Shown: one piece after another, positions 51,158 through 62,244 of the stretch | Layout of the letters: each line of letters opens with the position of its first letter | How positions within the stretch are numbered: position 1 is the stretch's first letter | From: Methanospirillum purgamenti | GTDB lineage: Archaea; Halobacteriota; Methanomicrobia; Methanomicrobiales; Methanospirillaceae | DNA: 64,000 nt | Assembly: GCF_018502485.1 (NCBI RefSeq) | Contig: NZ_CP075546.1 | Strand: one strand, 5' to 3' | Translations under genes and position numbers: made by a program | The notes under the pieces: model-generated | What the model saw: the letters and a program-made list of their open reading frames with translations, nothing else | What the model was told of the DNA's origin: nothing | Databases searched by the model: none

Positions 51158-53404
51158 ATGCCACCTATTTTTAGTCGGCTTGCCGATGTTGTAGTGGACC
51201 ATCCAAAGGTGCTCTCTGGTTGTATCCTTGTTTTCATGGCCATATCACTCCTTGGTATGACCATGATTACGATGGTGTCCGGAAATGACACCTATATGAG
51301 TCCCACTTCAGAGCGGGGTATTATAACTGCTCATTATCAGGATACGTTTCAGCAAAACACTCTTGTTTTACTGTATGAGTCTGGGACACCACTGAGTCCT
51401 GATCAATTACAGTATATAGACTCTATACAGGATCCAATCGAAAATCTGCCGTATGTCTCGTCAGTTTCTCAGATTACGAATGTAATCAAGGAAAAAACAT
51501 CTGGGGTGCTTCCAAGTAACAGGGCGGAAATTGATGAAGTAATACAGACTCTCCCCGAATCAATTGTAAAGCAGTACATTCCATCGCAACTTCTTTCAAT
51601 GGGAATGATTACTCTTGATCCAGGGCTTACCCTTGATCAGAAAGAGAATGCCATAGAGAATATCCGTTCCTTTATTGCAAGTACAACAGTTCCACCAGGA
51701 CTGACCATTCAGCTCACCGGTGAAGCAGCGTTTTCCCAGGAGATGGAAGATGAACTGAGCAAATCCATGGGAACTCTCATTATTGCAGCACTTATTCTGA
51801 TGGTTATCGTTGTAGGGCTTCTTTTTACCTATGTGAGCCACCGGTTCCTTCCGATCCTCATTGTGACTCTGGGTCTGCTTTTCACCTTTGGTCTTATGGG
51901 AATGGCACATATTCAGGTCGGGATGTCAGTCGTGTCTGCATTTCCAATTCTCCTGGGACTGGGAATAGATTATGCAATTCAGTTTCAATCAAGACTTGAA
52001 GAGGAGAGCAGAACCAATCCATTGTCTGTTGCAGTGAAAACAACTATCATCAAGACCGGTCCGGCGGTGCTCTTTGCGATGCTTGCAACAACAATGGGAT
52101 TTATGGCAATGTTTATCTCTCCGGTGCCGATGATCCAGTCATTCGGCCTTGTTGCCATCATCGGGGTTGTGGTCTGTTATCTTACATCGTTAATTGGCAT
52201 TCCATTATTTGCACTCGTGTTTGGGTACAAACCGAAAGGAGCAGGAAAATCCCGTCAATCAGAGATTATCGATCTGTCTCTTTCAAAGATTGCGGAGTGG
52301 GTAGCAAAACGACCAGTTCCAATCCTTCTTCTCGTTGTAATGGTAGCGTTCATTGGTATCCAGCTGGATCCAAAGATTCCAATAAATACCAATGAACAAT
52401 CGTTTGTTCCGGGGGATATGCCTGCAAAGGTCACAATGGACAAGGTTTCCCGGACTATTGGATCAACTGATCCGATTGCCATTCTGGTGTATGGATCTGA
52501 TGTGATATCTCTTGAATCCATTCAATGGATGGACAGATTTACGAAATATCAGGTAGATTCTCACTCCCAACTGACAAATGCAGTGAGTATTGCTGATTAT
52601 GTAAAGATGTACAACAACGGAACCATCCCTTCAACCAAAAGTGAATTAACAGGCGTTTTAGAGCAGATTCCGGAAGAGACTCAGAAACAGTTCCTGAACG
52701 GGCGTAATGAAGCGATAATCAAGTTATACACCATTAAACTCGATACCCCACAAAAAGGAGAATTACGAAAACTGGTCGAAGCGGATTTGGAATTTATTTA
52801 TCCGCCTCCGGGTATTAAGACCAGAATTGTGGGTTCGTTTGAATTATTTACAACCCTTATCCGTGAACTGGTGGAGAGTAAAGAAGCGATGACCTATCTT
52901 GGATTCCTTCTTGTGGTTGTATTTCTTGGGGTTGTGTACCGGAATATTAACGCAATTACTCCAATCATCCCTATTGTCGCAATTGTCGGCTGGAATGCGG
53001 TTGCGATGTATCTTCTGGGAATTGACTATAATATCCTGACCGCATGTCTTGGTTCGATGACCATAGGAATTGCATGTCAGTATACCATTCTGGTTATGGA
53101 GCGCTATATAGAAGAACGGGAATCCAATGATGATGTTATAGAATCTATAAAAAATAGTGTCCGGAAGATAGGTTCTGCAATCCTGGTTTCAGGTCTTGCA
53201 ACATTCTTCGGGTTCTCGGCTCTTATCCTCTCGACATTTCCCATTGTGAGTAATTTTGGACTGAGTACCATCATCGCGGTGTTCTTTTCACTTATCGGGG
53301 CGGTTATTGTAATGCCGGCAGTTCTTGTATTACTTGACCAGGTAATCCACAAAGTAGAGAAGATTGAAGATGATGTTTTCTCTCATTCTCATTCTCATAA
53401 TTAA
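51158..53404 (+). CDS. RND-superfamily exporter (HAE3/MMPL-like)
   Basis: A 748-residue transporter with the RND double layout: a membrane helix near the N-terminus, a large outside loop (about 35-205), a five-helix bundle (about 207-350), a second helix near 385, a second outside loop, and a final helix bundle (about 575-735). The motif GLGIDYAIQFQSRL in the first bundle and TIGIACQYTILVMER in the second are the conserved helix-4 sequences. The likely energy source is proton flow. The substrate is unknown; archaeal members of this group are proposed to move hydrophobic compounds or lipids. Confidence 0.92.
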   Translation: MPPIFSRLADVVVDHPKVLSGCILVFMAISLLGMTMITMVSGNDTYMSPTSERGIITAHYQDTFQQNTLVLLYESGTPLSPDQLQYIDSIQDPIENLPYVSSVSQITNVIKEKTSGVLPSNRAEIDEVIQTLPESIVKQYIPSQLLSMGMITLDPGLTLDQKENAIENIRSFIASTTVPPGLTIQLTGEAAFSQEMEDELSKSMGTLIIAALILMVIVVGLLFTYVSHRFLPILIVTLGLLFTFGLMGMAHIQVGMSVVSAFPILLGLGIDYAIQFQSRLEEESRTNPLSVAVKTTIIKTGPAVLFAMLATTMGFMAMFISPVPMIQSFGLVAIIGVVVCYLTSLIGIPLFALVFGYKPKGAGKSRQSEIIDLSLSKIAEWVAKRPVPILLLVVMVAFIGIQLDPKIPINTNEQSFVPGDMPAKVTMDKVSRTIGSTDPIAILVYGSDVISLESIQWMDRFTKYQVDSHSQLTNAVSIADYVKMYNNGTIPSTKSELTGVLEQIPEETQKQFLNGRNEAIIKLYTIKLDTPQKGELRKLVEADLEFIYPPPGIKTRIVGSFELFTTLIRELVESKEAMTYLGFLLVVVFLGVVYRNINAITPIIPIVAIVGWNAVAMYLLGIDYNILTACLGSMTIGIACQYTILVMERYIEERESNDDVIESIKNSVRKIGSAILVSGLATFFGFSALILSTFPIVSNFGLSTIIAVFFSLIGAVIVMPAVLVLLDQVIHKVEKIEDDVFSHSHSHN

Positions 53405-53456
53405 TTTTTTCGATGAACGTCTTCGTCGGAACGAAAATTATCCTGCCCAAAAAAAT

Positions 53457-56171
53457 TTAACCCTCTACAATCCGGTACACTCCTTTTGGTACCCGGATCT
53501 CAAACCTGGCCCCATTGCCTGGAATTCCTGTCTCCTGAATTGTGATACCGGTGAGAAGCAAAATTTCTCTGACCAAAAAAAGACCAAAACCTGTGTTATT
53601 CCCGACTCCATGTTCAAATATTAAGTCTTTCTCTTCATATGGAATCCCCCTGCCATTATCCTCCCAGATAATGATGAGCCCTCCGTCAGAATTATATGCC
53701 GAAACCCGGATGTCAGTAACATAATCCCCATGCCGGATTGAGTTATCCAGAAGGTTGAAGAACACTTTTTCAAGCATGGGATCTCCGTAGATAGCGAATC
53801 TGCACAAGTCATTGAGACAATGAATATTGACCGGCAAAACTGACCTGGGCATAACCCGCTCCAGAATAAACCATTGTGGTTCTTGTGAACCAAGGTTTTG
53901 ATATACCCGGGTAAATTCAATATGGGACTGAATATCATCAGTTGCCATTTTAATGATCCGGAGGTATTCAGTGAGTTTGGGACTGGCATATTCCAGGTCT
54001 GCAAGAGACAGATAGGTAAAAATGACAGAAACTTTATTGAGGATGTCGTGTCTGGTAACGCTTGTCAGAAGACTTAACTGATGATTTGCAACCTTGAGGG
54101 CTTTTTCAGTATGTTTTCTTTTTGAAATGTCTCGGGTAACACCTACAAGGCCGATAAACAGTTCATATTCTGTATAGATGGGTTTTATCATGATCTCTGT
54201 GCAAACCCTGGTCTGATCCTTGCGGATGAATTCTAATTCAACAGTTGATTTATCAGTGATTTTTTTATTTTCAAGAAGCTGATCTAACCACTCATAATGA
54301 TGATTTATAATCCTTTGATATGATTCAGGAGTGAGAAGATCCCGAAATGTCATGGTTCTGATTTCTGCAGGACTAAACCCAAGCATATCGGTAACCGAAG
54401 GAGAAACATAGGTAATTCTCATTCGTTCATCGGTGGTCCATATGACATCATGCACATTATCTGCAAGCAGCCGGTATCGTGCCTCGCTATCCCTGATCTT
54501 TTCTTCTGCTTCTTTTTGGGTGGTAATATCCTGATCCACTCCGCAGTATCCGGAAAATATTCCGTGTTCGTCAAATACCGGAGTTCCACATGTATTCAGG
54601 ATTACGCATCTTCCATTCTTATGACTGTTGAGATTAATAAAATTAGAAAAGGATTTTTTTGAATCAAAGATTTCCCTGGCCATTTCAACCTGTTCATCAC
54701 GAACTGATGGATCAAAGAGATCAAAAAAACGAATCTTTCCAATCAGGTCATCCGGACGGTATCCCATGATGCTTTCAACAGCAGGGCTCGAATACGTATA
54801 TATCCCGTCAGCATCGACTTCCCAGACCCAGAATCCTGCGTTCGTGGTTGTTGCAAGGAACCGTTGTTCACTTTTCCGAAGTTTTATCTCGCTCTCCCGA
54901 AAAGCACGTTCTGCTTTTCTGACAGGAGTAATATCCCGCATTGATACCTGTATCCCGGTGATTTTTTCCTCATGCTGAGTGGGGACTGCATTGATATTGA
55001 CATAGGCATACTCTCCGTTCTTTTTCTGGATCTGGACCTCAAGATTTGAAACAGATTCACCATTCATTGTTTTTTGAACGGCCTGGTAAAATTCCGGTCC
55101 GCTCGGTGAGAAGATTGTTTGAGCCCAATATTCTGCAGGTTTGCCAACGAATTCTTCAGGATCATATCCGATAACAGAATGAGCAGAGGGGGAGAGATAT
55201 ATGGAAAGAAACTCTTTGCTGATGAGGATTATCAGATCTGAAGAGCGCTCAGCCATGCTCCGAAATCGTTCTTCACTCTCTAATAGAGCCAGTTCCTGCT
55301 CTTTCAGCTGCTCATAACTGATCCTGAGTTCTTCCTCATTTGCTGCAAGTTCCTCATATGCTGCAGCAAGATCATCAGCCACCTTTTTCATCCCGAGTTC
55401 AGCCATTTTCTGGGTATGAATCGGATGGGTGGTGGTGACGATGCCATTGATTCCCGGAGTGTCAAGAAGATTGAGACCAACAGATTCAACATACAGGTAT
55501 GATCCATCAGCCTTTCGTATTCGGTATTCTGTGGGAATATGGTCATTTGTATTATTATGCACCTCCAGAAAATCTGACTCGACCTGATCTTTGTCTTCCG
55601 GATGAATGTAATCAAAAGCACATGTCCCGACAAGTGACCCTTCCGGGTATCCCAGAATTCGAGATGAGGATGGTGAATCAAAGAGGATGGTTCCGTTTTT
55701 GTCCAGGATTCGTATAATGTCTGATGAGTTTTGAATAAGAGAGCGAAACCTGAGTTCACTCTCCATGAGTGCCTTGCGGTCTTGTTTCTTCTGAACCGCA
55801 ATCCTGATTTTGTGTGTTAATTCTTTAAATTGCGGTGCTGGTTTTCCTCCTTTCTGGACATAAAAGTCAGCCCCGTTATCAATCGCCTCTATGACCACCT
55901 CTTCCCGTCCTCGTCCGGTATAGAGAATGAATGGGATATCAGGATTTCTGCTCCGGATCTCTTTTAAGAGGGTAATACCGTCCATACCTGCCATCTGGTA
56001 GTCTGAAACGATGGCATCATAATGTTTTTCAGAGAGTAACCCGAGTGCTTTAAGGCCGGAATCTGTAGTCTCGACGTGAAATCCCAGGTGCTCCAGATAT
56101 GCTTTTGTTGCCTGGAGAAGAAGGGGTTCATCATCAACGTAAAGGATTGTTAAAGGAGAAGTAGACATGAG
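53457..56171 (-). CDS. Receiver-PAS histidine kinase
   Basis: About 904 residues from ATG 56171 (MSTSPLTILYVDDEPL); a TTG 51 bases upstream is an alternative. An intact receiver (Asp in AIVSDYQMAGMDG, Lys in VQKGGKP) is followed by four PAS domains and, after a coiled coil rich in Glu, a kinase core. The His is in LLTSVTRHDILNKVSV and ATPase boxes are DNSIRHG, WEDNGRGIPYEEKD and TGFGLFLVREI. No membrane segment. The hybrid order (receiver first, kinase last) recurs in the other proteins of this window. It is divergent from the split REC-PAS gene. Confidence 0.9.
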   Translation of the reverse strand, partial: LMSTSPLTILYVDDEPLLLQATKAYLEHLGFHVETTDSGLKALGLLSEKHYDAIVSDYQMAGMDGITLLKEIRSRNPDIPFILYTGRGREEVVIEAIDNGADFYVQKGGKPAPQFKELTHKIRIAVQKKQDRKALMESELRFRSLIQNSSDIIRILDKNGTILFDSPSSSRILGYPEGSLVGTCAFDYIHPEDKDQVESDFLEVHNNTNDHIPTEYRIRKADGSYLYVESVGLNLLDTPGINGIVTTTHPIHTQKMAELGMKKVADDLAAAYEELAANEEELRISYEQLKEQELALLESEERFRSMAERSSDLIILISKEFLSIYLSPSAHSVIGYDPEEFVGKPAEYWAQTIFSPSGPEFYQAVQKTMNGESVSNLEVQIQKKNGEYAYVNINAVPTQHEEKITGIQVSMRDITPVRKAERAFRESEIKLRKSEQRFLATTTNAGFWVWEVDADGIYTYSSPAVESIMGYRPDDLIGKIRFFDLFDPSVRDEQVEMAREIFDSKKSFSNFINLNSHKNGRCVILNTCGTPVFDEHGIFSGYCGVDQDITTQKEAEEKIRDSEARYRLLADNVHDVIWTTDERMRITYVSPSVTDMLGFSPAEIRTMTFRDLLTPESYQRIINHHYEWLDQLLENKKITDKSTVELEFIRKDQTRVCTEIMIKPIYTEYELFIGLVGVTRDISKRKHTEKALKVANHQLSLLTSVTRHDILNKVSVIFTYLSLADLEYASPKLTEYLRIIKMATDDIQSHIEFTRVYQNLGSQEPQWFILERVMPRSVLPVNIHCLNDLCRFAIYGDPMLEKVFFNLLDNSIRHGDYVTDIRVSAYNSDGGLIIIWEDNGRGIPYEEKDLIFEHGVGNNTGFGLFLVREILLLTGITIQETGIPGNGARFEIRVPKGVYRIVEG

Positions 56172-56453
56172 TTTGGTATGATATACCTCTCCATCTGAGA
56201 TGTTAACCTTTAGGGTGATCAACCTGTAGTAATCATATCTGGTGTTGATATTTTTCAGAATGGAATGATCAGATAGGAATAAAATGATTTGATTCCATGA
56301 TTGAAATACATAAAAACGAAGGTGAACACTCGATCAGTTTTTATGCATACCAGATAATAGGAATGGATATTACTCAGTATATTGGAATGATTCCTTTCGC
56401 AAAATTGCCCGAGGAGATTTCTATTATACCAGACCGGAGAGTTTTCGATATTC

Positions 56454-58695
56454 ATGGATGAACAGAGACTTTGTATCCTCTATGTTGACGATGAGGTTGA
56501 ACTATTAACTATTGGAAAACTCTTCATGGAGCGGTTTGGCAATCTCTCTGTAGATACTGCTCCTTCGGCAGATGAGGCTCTTGTAAAGATTGCCAGTAAT
56601 TCGTATAATGGTATCGTTTCAGACTACCAGATGCCAGGTATGGATGGCATCGGGCTACTCCAGGAAGTTCGTCAAAAGTTTGGTGATATTCCTTTTATTC
56701 TCTTCACCGGCCGGGGGAGGGAGGAGGTGGTTATCCAGGCTATCAATCATGGAGCTGATTTTTACCTGCAGAAAGGAGGAGAACCCAAATCACAATTTGC
56801 TGAGTTGGTACATAAAATCCGCCAGGCTGCACGAAGAAAAGATGCTGAACGAGCATTAAAAACATCGGAAAAACGCTTCTCTGATATCATAAATTTTCTT
56901 CCTGATCCCACCTTCGCTGTTGATGTCTCTGGAAAAGTGATTGCATGGAACCGGGCTCTTGAAAATTTGACCAAAACCTCATCTGCTGATATTATCGGAA
57001 AGGGGCAAGATGCATATAAATATGCTATCTATCGATCTACCCGCCCTGTCCTGATTGATCTGATCGATGAACCTGATGATGTCATTCTGCAGTACTACTC
57101 GCATATTGAACGGGATGGTTCATCCCTTACTGGTGAGACTGATTTCATCCATATTGACGGTTCTCATCTCTACATTCTTGTAAAGGTCAGCAAGCTCTTT
57201 GATCAGTCTGGAACGATAACAGGAGCCATAGAATCAATCCGGGATATCACGCAACTAAAAAAAGCTGAAGAAGATATACGCAAAAGTGAGGAACGATACC
57301 GGTCGGTTGTTAATGACCAGACCGAAATGATAGCCCGGTTTACCCCTGAAGGAGTTATCACCTTCACAAATGAAGCATATCGACAGTATTACGCTCCACG
57401 AATTGGTTTGCATCATCCGGTTGGTAAAAATATCCGGGATATTATGGAGATTGATAATTACGCTGCTGTTGAAAAATTTTTACAATCTCTTACACCTGAT
57501 GTTCCTACACGTGAGATGGAAAGAATGGTTCCTGGAAATGACGGGAACATGTACTGGCAGATATGGACAGTCAGGGCATTATTTGATGAAGATGGTCAGG
57601 TATCAGACTATCAGGTGGTAGGTCGGGATATCACTGAAAAAAAACAGGCTGAAGAGAGGCTAAAGGATGCATATGAACAGATAGCAGCTGATGAAGAAGA
57701 ACTTCGGGAAAAATTCGAGGAATTGACCGATAGTGAACGAATGGTCAGAGAAAGTGAGGAACGACTCATTCTGGCTCAGGAGATTGGTAAGACTGGTGCA
57801 TGGGAGTATACTATTCAGACCGATTCTATCTGGGGATCTGCTGAGGGTCTGGCTATCTTTGGTTATCCTCCGGTTGCAGGCAATTTTCCTATTGAGGATA
57901 TTGAATCCTATATTCCTGATCGGGATCGGGTTCATCAGGCACTTGTGGATCTCCTCTCTGATGATATTCCGTATGACATTGAATATGTCATTCATCCGGC
58001 TGATGGTTCAGCAGAGAAGTATATTCATTCACGAGCAAGATGTGAGCGAGATGATCAGGGGAATATTATCCGCGTTCTTGGGGTAATTCAGGATATTACT
58101 GACCGTAAAAAAGCTGAGAATGAAATTGCGTTTAAGAATGCAATACTAAAGACCCAACAGGAAGTTTCTCCGGATGGGATTCTTATTGTCGATAAAAATG
58201 GGAAAATTCTAGAATATAATAAAAAGTTCCAGGAGATATGGGGTATCCCTGATGATCTGTTATTATCACGAAGTGATGATCCGGTTTTAACCTCTATTTT
58301 AGATTCTGTTGTTGATTCTGAAGAATTTCTTTCACGGGTCAGATATCTGTATGCACACCCTGAAGAGAAGAGTTTTGAAGAGATAAATCTTCGCCATGGA
58401 AAGGTATTAGAACGTTTTTCTGCCCCAATGTTTGGAGATAATGGGGAATATTATGGACGGGTCTGGTTTTTCAGGGAGATCTCTGGAAGAAAACGGGCAG
58501 AACATGAGCTTTTGGTAGCATATGAACAGATTCAGGCATCTGAGGCCATGCTTCAGAAAAATTACCAAATGTTGTTATCAAATGAACAAGCCTTACGTGA
58601 AAGTGAGAAAAGGTTTCGAATCCTTTTTGAACTCGCACCGTATGCCTGTATTTTGTATGACAAAAGAGGATTCTGCCTGCTCGTAAATGACTATC
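56454..58695 (+). pseudogene. 5' part of a receiver-PAS protein split by IS
   Basis: Opens at ATG 56454 with a receiver domain (LCILYVDDEVELL, Asp in GIVSDYQMPGMDG, Lys in LQKGGEP) followed by PAS domains. The fifth PAS is cut after CLLVNDY by an insertion sequence. As it stands the frame reads a few codons into the element and stops at 58712. Together with 60388-61409 the original protein would have 1087 residues, a receiver and seven PAS domains but no kinase core, like the protein at 24112-26139. The truncated product might still fold as receiver plus four PAS domains. Confidence 0.85.
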
Positions 58696-60377
58696 CATAT
58701 GTCATCGGTTAAGGAATATCACATTTTACATAATCATTTTTCCATATTTCGGATCTAATTTTAAAATTTTCACGCGTACCAAACGTCTGGTTTATATACT
58801 TCCCCGGCAAATTGGTCATGGAACTAGATTTAGGCATAAATTCTCGCAAATTTGCCGAAAAACTGACCGAATTGATCTCTTTTCAAGAAATCGCCTGCGC
58901 GGCTGTGGATTCCGGATTTATCATCCGTTCCAGGAAAATATATCCCGTAGAATTTCTTTTAACACTAATATTCGGTTTTTACTCAAAAGAAGAACCTTCA
59001 ATTAGCAAATTTCACAGAATCTACAATTCCATCGTAGATCAAGAGAAAAAAGTTGTATACAGTAGTTTTTATGATCGGTTCAGTTACGAAGCCCTTGCAT
59101 TTGTGGACAAATGTCTTGAGAATTACATTTCCTATCAAATGAAAGGAGTTAATACTGAATTAAAGGGATATTTGCGAACTTTTAATGATGTACTGATAAA
59201 GGACAATACAATCGTGAGAGTTCATTCATTTCTGGCAAATAAATACCCAGCAACACGAACACGAAGAATATCGGCAGGGATTAAAGTTTCTGTATTGTTG
59301 AGTGTAGTATGTAATGGCCCCTGTTCTGTAAAGTTTTTCCCGGAGAAAACCAATGATGCAAAAACTCTCAGCATAGGACCTTGGGTAAATGGCATGTTAT
59401 TGTTGATGGATCGAGGTTTCTTTAAATTCGATGTCTTTGCTAAAATAGGAGATTATGGCGGATCTTTTGTTACAAGAATAAAATCAAACACAAGGGCTGA
59501 AGTGGTTTCCGTAGGTTTAGACATTCCCGAAAAAATGAGAACGAAAATGATCGGCCAGGATATCCAGAAAGCCATTGAAATCGTCAGATCCTATAGACTT
59601 GATATCGATGCAAGCGTTACAGTGAGGTATTTCTCAAGTAATAATAAGAAAACTAAAAAATCCTTGGATATGAGATTTATTGCCATATATAACGAAAAAA
59701 CAGAACAATATCTTACTTACTTCACGAATATTTCTGAAGAAGATCTTGCAGGAAGAGATGTGGCAATTCTGTATGCAGCAAGGTGGGATATCGAAAATCT
59801 TTTTCGAGAAACAAAGAGCGAAAACCTGTTGGGTAGACTCAAATCTAAAAATGATGCGATCACTGAAATTTTCATCCGAATCCCTATTATTAGGCTTATT
59901 ATTGCACGGGAGTTGTTTGCGGTTGCTCGGAAAATTTTAGAGCCTTCCATGGCTATACGACTGAAAAAGCGGTCATGGGCCATCGTTTTTGCGGAAAATG
60001 CAAAGCAGATACTCCGGAATTTGGGAAAGAAAAAACGGGGACTTCGAACAACTACGCCTTGGAGAGAGATCTGGGAGACCATAGTGGAAGGAGCTATCTC
60101 CTCTCATGGGAATAGAAAAACTCATACCAGTAACTTGTATAATTAGTCATAAAAGTAGAAAATAATTCAAAATTCACCGATTTATCTAGCTTAGGCTATC
60201 AAGAAATATTCGATGTTTTCGCGACGTCTCATTTTTTTCTGGTTGGGGTGTCATGAGGGTAGTCTGAAGTGAAAGTAATTGATATTCAAATCATAAGGTT
60301 TGCTCTTCTAAAGTGAGGATTAATCATTATTTGAGATTTTTATTCGTGTTACACCTTACCTTAACCGATGACATATG
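58696..60377 (+). mobile_element. IS4-type insertion sequence (ISH8-like), 1682 bp
   Basis: Inverted ends CATATGTCATCGGTTAAGG are at 58696-58714 and, complemented, at 60359-60377. A 10-bp duplication AATGACTATC flanks them (58686-58695 and 60378-60387). Excision with one duplication copy joins LLVNDY to HEKITGYAA in frame. The transposase is intact. The 10-bp duplication length is the same as that of the element in the CRISPR operon. Confidence 0.95.
58818..60146 (+). CDS. IS4-family transposase (ISH8-like)
   Basis: A 442-residue DDE transposase from ATG 58818 (a TTG two codons upstream is the alternative). Catalytic acids are likely D in DVLIKDNTIVR, D in LLLMDRGFFKF and E in YAARWDIENLFRETK, which also completes the YREK signature. 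Intact frame. Related in layout to the transposase at 13755-15113 but clearly a different element. Confidence 0.92.
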   Translation: MELDLGINSRKFAEKLTELISFQEIACAAVDSGFIIRSRKIYPVEFLLTLIFGFYSKEEPSISKFHRIYNSIVDQEKKVVYSSFYDRFSYEALAFVDKCLENYISYQMKGVNTELKGYLRTFNDVLIKDNTIVRVHSFLANKYPATRTRRISAGIKVSVLLSVVCNGPCSVKFFPEKTNDAKTLSIGPWVNGMLLLMDRGFFKFDVFAKIGDYGGSFVTRIKSNTRAEVVSVGLDIPEKMRTKMIGQDIQKAIEIVRSYRLDIDASVTVRYFSSNNKKTKKSLDMRFIAIYNEKTEQYLTYFTNISEEDLAGRDVAILYAARWDIENLFRETKSENLLGRLKSKNDAITEIFIRIPIIRLIIARELFAVARKILEPSMAIRLKKRSWAIVFAENAKQILRNLGKKKRGLRTTTPWREIWETIVEGAISSHGNRKTHTSNLYN

Positions 60378-61409
60378 AATGACTATCATGAAAAAATTAC
60401 CGGATATGCAGCAACTGAAATAGTCGGGAAAAAAGCCGAAGAATTAGATATCCTCTCCCCTGAAGACCTTCATGACATTACTCATGATTTGAACAGACAG
60501 AGATATGTGGATGGGAAGGAAGTAATTATCCGGATAAAAGACGGAACCCAGAAAACGGTGGTCATATCTGCAGTATATGTTGAATATCGGGGAGAACGTG
60601 AGATCCTCGCAACGATGGCTGATATTACTGACCGGAGGAGAATTGAAGATTCACTTAGGCGAAGCAACGAGCAGATTACCGGGATTGCAAATACGATTCC
60701 CGGCATTGTCTTCCAGTTTTATGTAAATAACTCAGGCAAATTCGGACTAATCTATGTGAGCTCCAGAGTTGGCGAAATCCTGGGAATTTCCGGAGAAATT
60801 TCGACCTTCCTTACACAATTCCAATCTGGTATTGCCCCAGAGGATCAGGAACGGTTTTTATCGTCTTTAGATCAGGCGGTAAAAACAGAATCAAAATGGG
60901 AGTTTGAAGGCAGGTTCATACGATCTGACGGGCGGATTATTTATTTCCGTACTATGTCTGCTCCGGTCAGGGTGTCTGATGAGTTGTTGTTTAGTGGGGT
61001 TATTCTTGATGTAACTGCTGAAAAAGAGGCAGACAATTCGTTACAGTCAGAAAGGAAGTTCTCTCAGCTGTTACTTGATATCTCACCGGTGTTTATTGTT
61101 GCTATCAATGGGAAAGGGAAAACCCTGATGATGAACCGGATGCTTCTCGATGCTCTGGAATATTCTGAAGACGAGGTGAAGGATAAGGATTACCTGAACA
61201 CCTTTGTCCCGGCAGAAGATAGGGAGCGTGTTTCGGATATATTCCGCCGGATTGTGGGTGATTCGTCTGCTACCCTGAATGAAAACCGGATTGTGAGTAA
61301 GTCAGGGAAGGTATACCTGGTGGAATGGCGTGGAAGACCGGTTCTTCTTCCTTCCGGAGAACTTGATTTCTTTATTGGAATCGGGATTGATATTTCCCAG
61401 AAAAAATAG
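60378..61409 (+). pseudogene. 3' part of the receiver-PAS protein split by IS
   Basis: The frame continues the PAS domain cut at 58695 (HEKITGYAATEIVGKKAEEL) and adds two more PAS domains (ITGIANTIPGIVFQFYV and LLLDISPVFIVAINGKGK), ending IGIDISQKK. There is no kinase or DNA-binding domain after them. A start codon happens to lie just inside the duplicated target (ATG 60375), so a 344-residue product could be made, but it would lack the receiver. Confidence 0.82.
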
Positions 61410-61433
61410 AAAAAAAAGTAATTTTTAAGAGAA

Positions 61434-62234
61434 TTATTTCTTTCTGTACAGTTTCCCGTACACGACCTGACCCTTGGACTTGGAGTGACGCTCACCAAGG
61501 TCACCGATGTACTCGGCAAAGGTTCCCTTGTATCCGTCAACTTCAAGTTCAACGTCCTGGTTGTATTTGAATCCTGGCATCATGTAATTCATGTTGCCAA
61601 AGACATAGATAGTTCCTTTGACCATCTGGCCGCCGACACGACGGTTGACGTCACCTTTTACAATGATGGTTCCGCCTTCCTGGTGGGTTCCTATGTGGAC
61701 ATCTGCGTTTCCTTCGACGATGAGGGTTCCACCGTTCATAAAGGTACCGATGTCACTGCCGACATTGCCTTTTACCCGGAGGACTCCGCCCTGCATACCA
61801 CGCCAGTCACCACGGTAGGATGCACCGATGTAGTTCATACCGTCTCCTTCGACGATGAACTCTCCGTTCTCCATGCCAAGGCCGGAGAAGGAGTCCACAT
61901 TGCCCTTGATGGTCAGTTTGCCGCCTCTCATCCATGCACCAGTGTACATGTCAGTGCTGCTGTTGACAATGACCTCTCCGGCTGACATCTTTGCGCCGAT
62001 GTACTTGACTTTGCTGCAGTCACCGTTCACGACGATCTTCGTTTCTTCCGGAGTCTCGCCGATTTCACCGGCGATTTCAAAGTAGTCCCCAAGCTTGTAG
62101 CATTCTCTTCCTTCATAGACCGGAAGTGCCAGAATCTCATCCTTGCTCTTTCCTGCAAAGGAATCGGGGGTGATACAGTCTGCTTCAAGATATAACGTCG
62201 GGGCGGTTTTCAGAGTGATTGTTGCGATCTTCAT
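61434..62234 (-). CDS. fwdC: Formylmethanofuran dehydrogenase subunit C
   Basis: A 266-residue protein, mostly a right-handed beta-helix of short repeats such as GGTLIVEGNADVHIGTHQEGG and GGTIIVKGDVNRRVGGQM, like the C subunit (GXGXG motif, also found at the end of glutamate synthase). It is a structural part of the complex that reduces CO2 and binds it to methanofuran as a formyl group, the first step of methanogenesis. The ATG at 62234 is preferred because GAGGAATCAGG precedes it; an upstream ATG would overlap fwdA by eight bases. It is the last visible gene of the operon. Confidence 0.93.
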   Translation of the reverse strand: MKIATITLKTAPTLYLEADCITPDSFAGKSKDEILALPVYEGRECYKLGDYFEIAGEIGETPEETKIVVNGDCSKVKYIGAKMSAGEVIVNSSTDMYTGAWMRGGKLTIKGNVDSFSGLGMENGEFIVEGDGMNYIGASYRGDWRGMQGGVLRVKGNVGSDIGTFMNGGTLIVEGNADVHIGTHQEGGTIIVKGDVNRRVGGQMVKGTIYVFGNMNYMMPGFKYNQDVELEVDGYKGTFAEYIGDLGERHSKSKGQVVYGKLYRKK

Positions 62235-62244
62235 TCCTGATTCC

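Noticed and set aside
61485..61985. Long plus-strand frame opposite fwdC
   Set aside because: It is an antisense shadow of the regular beta-helix repeats of fwdC.
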